DNA from: Morinoia aosen
Taxonomy: Eukaryota > Arthropoda > Malacostraca > Amphipoda > Talitridae
Assembly (NCBI GenBank): GCA_030386875.1
Contig: JASJYW010000026.1
Span: 8,884,246 to 8,948,245 of the forward strand
Reading direction: 5' to 3'
DNA: 64,000 bases
In this document: positions 9,801 to 18,316 of the stretch, one piece after another
How the letters are laid out: the number at the start of each line of letters is the position of its first letter
Numbering within the stretch: position 1 is the first letter of the stretch
The notes under the pieces: model-generated
Told to the model about the DNA's origin: nothing
Seen by the model: the letters and a program-made list of their open reading frames with translations, nothing else
Databases searched by the model: none
Made by a program: the position numbers and the translations under genes

Positions 9801-11145
9801 TCGTTTCTGCAGATACTAAACCAACGTCTTTACCAGAGATGGCATTGAAACTTCCACCATTAACACTGTCGACCTTGGGTAGATCCGCATTATCTTGGGC
9901 ATCGCACAAATTCGCATCTCGCACAGCTTCGTGCACGGTAGATAGGTAAATCTCGTGTTCAATTTCCATGTCGTTAATTTCTTCAATCGTACTTAACATC
10001 GTATTGTCGCTCAAATATACCACGTCCTCCGAGACGTTCAAAAGCATTACAGGGACAAACCCATTTGACTTGATATCCACAACAGATTCGGCGACATAAA
10101 TACCATTCGCGAGAATTGTTTTATTCATAATATACCTTCCGGGCTTAGCCTTTTTGACATACCCATTAATAACACGTAAACAATTTCTGGGCATTTCCAC
10201 TGCTCCACAATGAACGACTATTTCTCGTTTTTTACTATATTTCAAACCTCTCGCATGTTCCTTAGTTTCTCTTATTTTCGTCGCATGCTGTTTATTTTTT
10301 ACTTCCCCATTATTCTCTCGCCCTATCGTTGGGCCTTGGGTACCCTTCTCTTCTGCAGTATTTATCTCTATACTATTATTATCGCCACTTTCTTGGCTCG
10401 CAATTCTTGATTCTCTCTGCTTCAGCAGATATCTCCTTATTTTCCTCCTATTCGCAAGCATGTCCGCCATCAGACATTCTGGATTACTTACAGTGTTCAA
10501 AAATATCTCCTTCCTACTTTGCTCGTGCAATTCCTGCACATCATGAAACGGTACTTTTACGCCGTCGAGAACAATGAATCCTTTTTTGAAATTAATCACC
10601 GCATCTTGTAGAATATCCCTACCGAGGATTACATCATATTTAAATTCGGCATCTTTTAAAATCAAAGCGCTGGTATTGATTTCCTTACTATTAGGCAGCG
10701 TAATACAAAGATCGAGTTCTCCTGATACCTGGCTTTTGGAATTTACACCCCGGATACTCAAGGCACTAGGCTTATTTCGCTCGTTTATACTTTTTAAATT
10801 CCGGTAACTCACTAAACATCTGTCGCTACCGCTGTCGATTAGAGCGCTCATCAGTTTGTTATCATTACGTAATATAATTGTAGGTTTCTTAGAACGCCGT
10901 ACTGAAAATAAACCATCGCTTTCTTTCCTTAAACGACCTTCTTTCATTATCGTCGCTGACAAACAAACTTCTACAGGTAGTTCAGAATTTGCACCTACAT
11001 CAAGTTCTTGTTCACCTAGTAATTCGAATTTATTTTTACACAAGAAAAGCGGATCCACCACAGCAGTCGACTTTATAATAGTATCTGGTTTCAACACCAC
11101 ATTTTTGTTGACGGGGATAGTAGCTCCAACCCCGGGCACTGGCAA
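6874..11145 (-). CDS. pol: Gypsy Pol polyprotein (protease, RT, RNase H, integrase)
   Basis: An uninterrupted frame of 1,423 codons encodes the enzymes that copy the element's RNA into DNA and insert it. Near residues 104-107 is an aspartic protease motif, DSGS. A long linker (about 150-550) includes a block of the type found between protease and RT in Gypsy elements. Reverse transcriptase runs from about 555 to 740, with FGLSSSPSVFQ and the active-site block FLDDILVF near 683. RNase H follows from about 825 (FTDASNYGIGAVLL). Integrase begins with a His/Cys zinc-binding region near 1080-1130 and has the DDE core residues in MDFLGP, SDQALEF and VERNN (about 1155-1250). The order protease, RT, RNase H, integrase is typical Ty3/Gypsy. 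Gag lies just upstream in a different frame, as expected where the family uses frameshifting or re-initiation. The translation start given is the first Met; the functional product is probably cleaved from a longer polyprotein. Confidence 0.95.
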   Translation of the reverse strand: MPVPGVGATIPVNKNVVLKPDTIIKSTAVVDPLFLCKNKFELLGEQELDVGANSELPVEVCLSATIMKEGRLRKESDGLFSVRRSKKPTIILRNDNKLMSALIDSGSDRCLVSYRNLKSINERNKPSALSIRGVNSKSQVSGELDLCITLPNSKEINTSALILKDAEFKYDVILGRDILQDAVINFKKGFIVLDGVKVPFHDVQELHEQSRKEIFLNTVSNPECLMADMLANRRKIRRYLLKQRESRIASQESGDNNSIEINTAEEKGTQGPTIGRENNGEVKNKQHATKIRETKEHARGLKYSKKREIVVHCGAVEMPRNCLRVINGYVKKAKPGRYIMNKTILANGIYVAESVVDIKSNGFVPVMLLNVSEDVVYLSDNTMLSTIEEINDMEIEHEIYLSTVHEAVRDANLCDAQDNADLPKVDSVNGGSFNAISGKDVGLVSAETRHCGNDNRVDEVGINANKVVLTEGGSNERRSLTCDDVNCENDDAKPLLMNLLNNFRDVITLEGENIAVTNVMRHAIELKPDAPVLNIPPYRIPHKYQNELLLANKQMLNQGIIEPSSSEYNFPLIVVKKKSGEIRPVIDFRVLNKIIIKESYPIPRIDEVLYSLGGNSIFSSLDLRSAFHQVELEEKCRKFTAFSIGYEKFQFKRLPFGLSSSPSVFQRIISSVLTNIIGKLCFVFLDDILVFSKSMNQHLKDLQSVFEKLRSGNLSLKLEKCHFLKSSIEYLGHIVSADGIRCKESEKLQKFPIPKNVKELQGFLGVANYFRNHIPMFGSISYPLYQLLRKNVEFIWTPECQKAFEKIKSVLTSDTVLKHPDFSKPFHVFTDASNYGIGAVLLQQDNDSKKSMKAIAYYSKSLNSTQKRYSTTKKEFYAIVSALKAFKYLILGYPIYLYTDHKPLQPLFFKKLPDDSAMSRWCLTVQCFEPVVKYFPGKKNLVADCLSRLPEHLTISDLEECSEFDEVDVLAVTTRRGALTADVDDTDATPSNQVAPESTEKPRLTDYVPQLKDVSWTLDEFRNEQQLDPFCSEVKDALLSSSQSTIPDLQKYLILNDILYRRRQIDSRESTILTSVIPTSLMHKAVLSIHSLYHTDATHTLFKFKLRYFHLLEKSIIRKFVKMCDVCKILKASTTVPIKILDAPIAKEPFEVVSMDFLGPLPVTDQQNKYILILIDLFSRYCKLYATADRLADTVVSCLDSCFSTFGYPKTLLSDQALEFKSAAVKKFSQIHCIAKKEVLPWSPHSNAIVERNNRKITNLLKLYINSLAHTEWDQCLNSTENAINNSLNTNLGDTPSFIVFNRDTCPSFSAVTFEPNYSHDTNVDIIRFRAQEAARIVENVRATIINNTSERTMYHNLRRKNKNFELNDRVLLRNHMRKNKLDLAWNGPGIITKINRNYVEIKIGNKTFRSNKNHVLPLRKKC

Positions 11146-11192
11146 CTCCTTCTCTACTCCAAGACACTCTGCATTTTCCGATTTTTCTTTGT

Positions 11193-12631
11193 CTACTCTA
11201 AAAAATTTTCACCCTCGCAAGATGCAGCGTAGTACGCTTCACCTCGTCCTCTACTACGACCACGCGAAATACATTCACGTGCAAAATGACCCGTCTTCCC
11301 ACAAGTGTAGCAAGCATGACCTCGGAAATTTGATTTGCTTTGGCCTCTTTTACTCGTGCACATACTTTGAACATGACCTGCGGTATTGCACAGTGAACAA
11401 AACGACTTAGATTTATCATTATTAGTCTGTTGTGGGTTTACCACCTGAGCCTCGTGGCACTCCAAAGAACCTAAAGGTCTATCTCCGAAGTAAGCATGCT
11501 GTCTTCCCCTTGGAAATCTAGCAGGTCTCCAATTGCTTCTGAAAAATGGTCTCCGACCTTGAAATCGTCGGCTGGTATTTTGTGATGCATAGAAGACCTC
11601 GGGGGACGATTCTTTCTCATCCCACTCTCCCTCTTCAGGCACGACCGCAAGATAAGTCTCTCTGGTTTGATACGGGTACTGGGTATTATTTTTGCGCGCA
11701 AGTATTTCTCTTCCCTCAGGGTTATTACGCACAGCGGAAACTAGACGAGCTAACAACTCTTCAGAGGTATTGAACGGTTTCGAGAAGATTTTTTTACAAA
11801 AGTTTTCTTCCAAAAGAGGACCAAGAATGGCGATAGCAAGGCTGAACACTACTAAGTCACCAGAGAATTTTTTGAGTTCGATTGCGTTCGTGCTAGCAAT
11901 TACAAATGGATGTCTTTGTAACGCTACTTCTGTACTATTTAGAATATGGTCACTCAAATTTCTTATTTTCGATATTGCCATAACCAATTGAGCAGACAAT
12001 CCTTCGTTTCGTAACAGCCGTAGCTGATTTAGGTCACAAGCTAAAGCATGTACAGATCGTTCACCTTTAGATACATAGATATCATCGAGAATATCGATAA
12101 CCTGATCAAATGAATAATTAATAGCAGGGTCTACTAATTTTGTGACGACGCCATTAAAGTCGCCAACGCTTTTGTGTGCGCTGCGCACAAGTAACTCTTT
12201 TTTGGCGTCATCGGAAGTGACGTCGGGCAACAAACACATGTACGATTTAAGATTTGCCACATGCGTTCTAAAGGTTTTTGTTTAAAAAAAATCGGGTCTC
12301 TGACCCTCTGACGGCCCTTAAATAGAGGTAGCTCTGCACTGGACAGTATAGTACTCCCCCGTTGTAAAGTGGTTGTTACACTACCACCTGTCATCGGTCC
12401 GCTAGAGGACGTCATTGTAGTAACACTCGGCGTACTAAACGACACAGTCTGCGTACTAACAGTGGTCGTGACGACCGTCGTGGTCTGTGGTTCAGACATA
12501 ATCACACTTGATGGAGTATGTGCGCACGTACCAGGTAACGTACCACTAAATGCTGGAACAGAAACCCTTCCGCTACCAGTAATAGTACTCGTAGAACGGA
12601 TAAATTCTGGTTCTGAATCTGAGTCTCCCAT
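11193..12631 (-). CDS. gag: Gypsy Gag (capsid and nucleocapsid), about one break
   Basis: Gag forms the particle in which reverse transcription happens. The region begins with a Ser/Thr-rich N-terminus (MGDSDSEPEF...), continues with a helical capsid-type part, and ends with an Arg-rich stretch and two CCHC zinc knuckles of nucleocapsid type (CSLCNTAGHVQSMC and CYTCGKTGHFAREC) that bind RNA. It is carried in two overlapping reading frames, which I read as about one break in this copy, although a consensus error in a draft assembly would look the same. It lies directly upstream of pol and downstream of a long leader. Confidence 0.85.
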
Positions 12632-13520
12632 CAGTTATCGTAACAAGAAAACAAGTCTTTCGCACAATGCTAAAAATTGAATAATGCCACAGTCCAATGC
12701 AATATTCCTACACCACAAAAAAAAATAAGACTGCAGAACCCCAAAAAAAAACTTTACCTCGCAAAAATAATCACATAACGTAACGCTAAAGACACACGTT
12801 ACACCAAACGTGGAGATAGTACACGGTTAAATCTCCAATTACAAATCACTGAAAATTGATCCCAAAATTTTTTCTTGCTACTTGCAAACCGAACCGAAAT
12901 CAATTACTAACAAGGAACTCGTTACACGAATTCAAAGGTATCGATCCCAACAATTTCTGAAACGATAAAAAGTAACAAAATAAAAACTGACGAAGTCACG
13001 GGAAATTACCTAACAATTTCAACAAGAACAAAATAGTTATAGAACACTTAACTGATAATACAGCAACGCAGCCAAGGCAGTGCAGCAGCCACAGGGAGCA
13101 GGCAGAACAGCTACAGCTGATGTCAAGGTCGCCCGAGTAGACTGCCCAGCAACAGCAGTACCAGACTCGGCGCAGCTTGTCTCAAGGTCGCCTGCGTAGC
13201 ACAGTCACAGCACGGCCAGATGCGAGACTGCCGAACCCCAGTTTACACGCGCAGATTAGCAGTTTTTAGCACGTAGCACGTCTCTTGTATCGTTTACGTA
13301 TGTTCACGTTTCCTCAATGTGCGTAATTGCACAGATCACAGGTTATTTATACGTGTTAACACAGTTTCTTTATAAATTTTGAAGTAAACACATTTGCGTA
13401 TGCAACCTTTAAACACACACACGTTACACAATTGTTCTCGAAGGTATAGAATCACTGCAACTGTTCGTAGAATTTTTCTTAATACAACCACTGATGTTTT
13501 CAACTGGTAAAACTACCACG
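12632..13520 (-). other. Leader region between the Gypsy accessory ORF and gag
   Basis: This is 0.9 kb with no supported gene. The part next to gag is AT-rich. The part at about 13050-13260 is GC-richer, with repeated cagc/gcag-type words. Leaders of this length in retroelements often hold packaging or translation signals, but nothing specific can be read here. Confidence 0.5.
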
Positions 13521-13928
13521 TTACTCCTTGCGGTGGAAATTCACGCAGATCTTCATCACGCAGTGGTCTCCTTCCTGCTCCAGGTCGACACGCGCTTTGT
13601 AGGGCACTCCCAAGGGTATCTGTAGATCGAGATTATAAGAGTCCAGCATAGTTTCTTCAGGGATTCGTTTTACGATGAATCTGAATACGTTATTATATAC
13701 TTGCGGTGCTTCCTCAATTTCTCTTCCCGTTGCCGCAGTATCATCCATAGCAGAGTCGCGTAGTTGACCAAAAATATTCACGTCACACGAAGCGAAGCGT
13801 AGACCACCACACGTAGAACTTCCTCCAACCTCTGTAGACACGCGAACTCCAAATTGTCGTCGACAAACCAGGCGGAAATTCCCGATATCTTCAATCACCG
13901 TACTCGCACCATCCAAATCACAGCACAA
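13521..13928 (-). CDS. Accessory ORF of unknown function in the Gypsy leader
   Basis: A frame of 135 codons starts 47 bp inside the 5' LTR and lies upstream of gag, where most Gypsy elements have only an untranslated leader. The product begins MCCDLDGASTVIEDIG. Its N-terminal half is rich in Cys, Val and Gly, and its C-terminal half (about 85-135) has alternating hydrophobic and charged residues such as FRFIVKRIPEE and VPYKARVDLEQ, which would suit beta strands in a small globular domain. There is no signal peptide, membrane segment, zinc knuckle or nuclease motif. I do not recognise the family. The open length, the start codon close to the cap region and the composition argue for a real gene; chance is not excluded. 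It could be an accessory protein or a captured host fragment. Confidence 0.5.
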   Translation of the reverse strand: MCCDLDGASTVIEDIGNFRLVCRRQFGVRVSTEVGGSSTCGGLRFASCDVNIFGQLRDSAMDDTAATGREIEEAPQVYNNVFRFIVKRIPEETMLDSYNLDLQIPLGVPYKARVDLEQEGDHCVMKICVNFHRKE

Positions 13929-13955
13929 GTACCAAGTATAATTTCACGTCGTGGG

Positions 13956-13974
13956 TACGTATTAATGGCCACCA
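13956..13974 (-). other. Candidate primer-binding site of the Gypsy element
   Basis: On the coding strand the sequence one base inside the 5' LTR reads tggtggccattaatacg. Primer sites in LTR elements usually begin TGG, complementary to a tRNA CCA end, and sit at this place. I cannot assign the tRNA. Confidence 0.45.
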
Positions 13975-13975
13975 G

Positions 13976-14202
13976 TATGCGTTATCCGTATCTTAGGGTG
14001 GATAGTAAATAGACGAGTAGACTTCAACTTGTACTTGATGTAGAGACAGGGAACCAAATGCGCTCTGAAGCGCTGAACACGGGGCATTTATACACACAAA
14101 TTGCTGACTCAGCGGCGCACGGTGCCCAAGTCGCACCAGGCGTGGCACTGAACGTACGTACTAACATGTGTACGAGGATAAGTGCGTGACCGTATTGGCA
14201 CA
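13976..14202 (-). repeat. 5' LTR of the young Gypsy element
   Basis: This is the partner of 4540-4766: 227 bp, the same length, two differences. It contains the TATA-like box at 14088-14093 and would carry the promoter. The satellite resumes at 14203 with the right copy of the tcgg target duplication. Confidence 0.95.
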
Positions 14203-17200
14203 TCGGCTAAATATGCCCTTTCCGCCTATGTCGCCACGGGAAACAGCAAACGACGTGATTTTCACCGCATTCGGCCTAGGAATGGCCCAAAACACGCATT
14301 TTAGCTCTGTCGGCCGTGGATTCGGCTAAATATGCACTTTCCGCCTATGTCGCCACGGGAAACAGCAAACGACGAGATTTTCACCGCATTCGGCCTAGGA
14401 ATGGCCCAAAACACGCAATTTAGCTCTGTCGACCGTGGAATCGGCTAAATACGCACTTTCCGCCTATGTCGCCACTGGAAACAGCAAAAGACGTGATTTT
14501 CACCGCATTCGGCCTAGGAGTGGCCCAAAACACGCATTTTAGCTCTGTCGACCGTGGAATCGGCTAAATATGCACTTTCCGCCTATGTCGCCACGGGAAA
14601 CAGCAAACGACGTGATTTTCACCGCATTCGGCCTAGGAATGGCCCAAAACAGGCATTTTAGCTCTGTCGAACGTGGAATCGGCTAAATATGCACTTTCCG
14701 CCTATGTCGCCACGGGAAACAGCAAACGACGTGATTTTCACCGCATTCGGCCTAGGAATGGCCCAAAACACGTATTTTAGCTCTGTCGACCGTGGAATCG
14801 GCTAAATATGCACTTTCCGCCTATGTCGCCACGGGAAACAGCAAACGACGGGATTTTCACCGCATTCGGCCTAGGAATGGCCCAAAACACGCATTTTAGC
14901 TCTGTCGACTCTGGAATCGGCTAAATATGCACTTTCTGCCTATGTCGCCACGGGAAACAGCAAACGACGTGATTTTAAACCGCATTCGGCCTAGGAATGG
15001 CCCAAAACACGCATTTTAGCCCGGTCGACCGTGGAAACGGTTAAACATGCACTTTCCGCCTATGTCGCCACGGGAAACAGCAAACGACGTGATTTTCACC
15101 GCATTCGGCCTAGGAATGGCCCAAAACAAGCATTTTAGCTCTGTCGACCGTGGAAACGGCTAAATATGCACTTTCCGCCTATGTCACCACGGGAAACAGC
15201 AAACGACGTGATTTTCACCGCATTCGGCCTAGGAATGGCCAAAAACACGCATTTTAGCCCTGTCGACCGTGGAATCGGCTAAATATGCACTTTCCGCCTA
15301 TGTCGCCACGGGAAACAGCAAACGACGTGATTTTCACCGCATTCGGCCTAGGAATGGCCCAAAACACGCATTTTAGCTCTGTCGACCGTGGAATCGGCTA
15401 AATATGCACTTTCCGCCTATGTCGCCACGGGAAACAGCAAACGACGTGATTTTCACCGCATTCGGCCTAGGAATGGCCATAAACACGCATTTTAGCCCTG
15501 TCGACCGTGGAATCGGCTATATATGCACTTTCCGCCTATGTCGCCACGGGAAACAGCAGACGGCGTGATTTTCACCGCATTCGGCCTAGGAATGGCCCAA
15601 AACACGCAATTTAGCTCTGTCGACCGTGGAATCGGCTAAATACGCACTTTCCGCCTATGTCGCCACGGGAAACAGCAAACGACGTGATTTTCACCGCATT
15701 CGGCCTAGGAATGGCCCAAAACACGTATTTTAGCTCTGTCGACCGTGGAATCGGCTAAATATGCACTTTCCCCCTATGTCGCCACGGGAAACATCAAACG
15801 ACGTGATTTTCACCGCATTCGGCCAAGGAATGGCCCAAAACACGCATTTTAGCTCTGTCGACCGTGGAATCGGCTAAATATGCACTTTCCGCCTATGTCG
15901 CCACGGGAAACAGCAAACGACGTGATTTTCACCACATTCGGCCTAGGAATGGCCAAAAACACGCATTTTAGCCCTGTCGACCGTGGAATCGGCTAAATAT
16001 GCACTTTCCGCCTATGTCGCCAAGGGAAACAGCAAACGACGTGATTTTCACCGCATTCGGCCTAGGAATGGCCCAAGACACGCATTTTAGCACTGTCGAC
16101 CGTGGAAACGGCTACATATGCACTTTCCGCCTATTTCGCCACAGGAAACAGCAAACGACGTGATTTTCACCGCATTCGGCCTAGGAATGGCCCGAAACAC
16201 GCATTTTAGCTCTGTCGACCGTGGAATCGGCTAAATATGCACTTTCCGCCTATGTCGCCACGGGAAACAGCAAACGACGTGATTTTCACCGCATTCGGCC
16301 TAGGAATGGCCCAAAACACGCAATTTAGCTCTGTCGACCGTGGAATCGGCTAAATACGCACTTTCCGCCTATGTCGCCACTGGAAACAACAAACGACGTG
16401 ATTTTCACCGCATTCGGCCTAGGAATGGCCCAAAACACGCATTTTAGCTCTGTCGACCGTGGAATCGGCTAAATATGCACTTTCCGCCTATGTCGCCACG
16501 GGAAACAGCAAATGACGTGATTTTCACCGCATTCGGCCTAGGAATGGCCCAAAACACGCATTTTAGCTCTTTCGACCGTGGAATCGGCTAAATATGCACT
16601 TTCCGCCTATGTCGCCACGGGAAACAGCAAACGACGTGATTTTCACCGCATTCGGCCTAGGAATGGCCCAAACACGCATTTTAGCTCTGTCGACTCTGGA
16701 ATCGGCTAAATATGCACTTTCCGCCTATGTCGCCACGGGAAACAGCAAACGACGTGATTTTCACCGCATTCGGCCTAGGAATGGCCCAAAACACGCATTT
16801 TAGCCCGGTCGACCGTGGAAACGGCTAAACATGCACTTTCCGCCTATGTCGCCACGGGAAACAGCAAACGACGTGATTTTCACCGCATTCGGCCTAGGAA
16901 TGGCCCAAAACAAGCATTTTAGCTCTGTCGACCGTGGAAACGGCTAAATATGCACTTTCCGCCTATGTCACCACGGGAAACAGCAAACGACGTGATTTTC
17001 ACCGCAGTCGGCCTAGGAATGGCCAAAAACACGCATTTTAGGCCTGTCGACCGTGCAATCGGCTAAATATGCACTTTCCGCCTATGTCGCCACGGGAAAC
17101 AGCAAACGACGTGATTTTCACCGCATTCGGCCTAGGAATGGCCCAAAACACGCATTTCAGCTCTGTCGACCGTGGAATCGGCTAAATATGCACTTTCCGC

Positions 17201-17816
17201 CTATGTCGCCACGGGAAACAGCAAACGACGTGATTTTCACCGCATTCGGCCTAGGAATGGCCAAAAACACGCATTTTAGCCCTGTCGACCGTGGAATCGG
17301 CTAAATATGCACTTTCCGCCTATGTCGCCACGGGAAACAGCAAACGACGTGATTTTCACCGCATTCGGCCTAGGAATGGCCCAAAACACGCATTTTAACT
17401 CTGTCGACCGCAGAATCGGCTAAATATGCACTTTCCGCCTATGTCGCCACGGGAAACCGCAAACGACGTGATTTTCACCGCATTCGGCCTAGGAATGGCC
17501 CAAAACACGCATTTTAGCTCTGTCGACCGTGGAATCGGCTAAATATGCACTTTCCGCCTATGTCGCCACGGGAAACAGCAAACGGCGTGATTTTCCCCGC
17601 ATTCGGCCTAGGAATGGCCCAAAACACGCAATTTACCTCTTTCGACCGTGGAATCGGCTAAATACGCACTTTCCGCCTATGTCGCCACGGGAAACAGCAA
17701 ACGACGTGATTTTCACCGCATTCGGCCTAGGAATGGCCCAAAACACGTATTTTAGCTCTGTCGACCGTGGAACCGGCTAAATATGCACTTTCCCCCTATG
17801 TCGCCACGGGAAACAT
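14203..17816 (+). repeat. 119-bp satellite array, block 2 (forward, about 30 monomers)
   Basis: This is an uninterrupted tandem array of the 119-bp monomer in the forward orientation; for example gcaaacgacg recurs at 17102 and 17221. Open frames across it appear only because the repeat has few stop codons, and they are not genes. The block ends at an assembly gap. Confidence 0.98.
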
Positions 17817-18316
17817 NNNNNNNNNNNNNNNNNNNNNNNNNNNNNNNNNNNNNNNNNNNNNNNNNNNNNNNNNNNNNNNNNNNNNNNNNNNNNNNNNNNN
17901 NNNNNNNNNNNNNNNNNNNNNNNNNNNNNNNNNNNNNNNNNNNNNNNNNNNNNNNNNNNNNNNNNNNNNNNNNNNNNNNNNNNNNNNNNNNNNNNNNNNN
18001 NNNNNNNNNNNNNNNNNNNNNNNNNNNNNNNNNNNNNNNNNNNNNNNNNNNNNNNNNNNNNNNNNNNNNNNNNNNNNNNNNNNNNNNNNNNNNNNNNNNN
18101 NNNNNNNNNNNNNNNNNNNNNNNNNNNNNNNNNNNNNNNNNNNNNNNNNNNNNNNNNNNNNNNNNNNNNNNNNNNNNNNNNNNNNNNNNNNNNNNNNNNN
18201 NNNNNNNNNNNNNNNNNNNNNNNNNNNNNNNNNNNNNNNNNNNNNNNNNNNNNNNNNNNNNNNNNNNNNNNNNNNNNNNNNNNNNNNNNNNNNNNNNNNN
18301 NNNNNNNNNNNNNNNN
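17817..18316. other. Assembly gap (500 N)
   Basis: Exactly 500 N, which suggests a placeholder of unknown true size. The satellite is forward on the left side and reverse on the right side. Confidence 0.99.

Larger units (their letters stand above)
4540..14202 (-). mobile_element. Full-length Ty3/Gypsy LTR retrotransposon in the satellite
   Basis: This 9,663-bp element on the - strand has 227-bp LTRs at both ends that differ at two positions by my count, and a 4-bp target duplication, tcgg, at 4536-4539 and 14203-14206. The satellite phase continues across the insertion. From its 5' end the order is LTR, leader with a small ORF (13521-13928), gag (11193-12631), pol with protease, RT, RNase H and integrase (6874-11145), a small membrane-type ORF (6019-6402), an AT-rich 3' region, a polypurine tract and LTR. 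The domain order and motifs are those of Metaviridae. The near-identical LTRs point to a recent insertion. It looks almost whole, with about one break (in gag). Confidence 0.95.

Noticed and set aside
9542-9949. 135-codon + strand frame inside Gypsy pol
   Set aside because: It is the antisense shadow of the continuous pol frame. A similar shadow at 504-743 merely reflects the homologous pol fragment there.
14203-14321. CENP-B box in the monomer
   Set aside because: The stretch attcggcctaggaatgg matches the TTCG and central A of the box core but lacks the CGGG part, so it does not meet the core definition.
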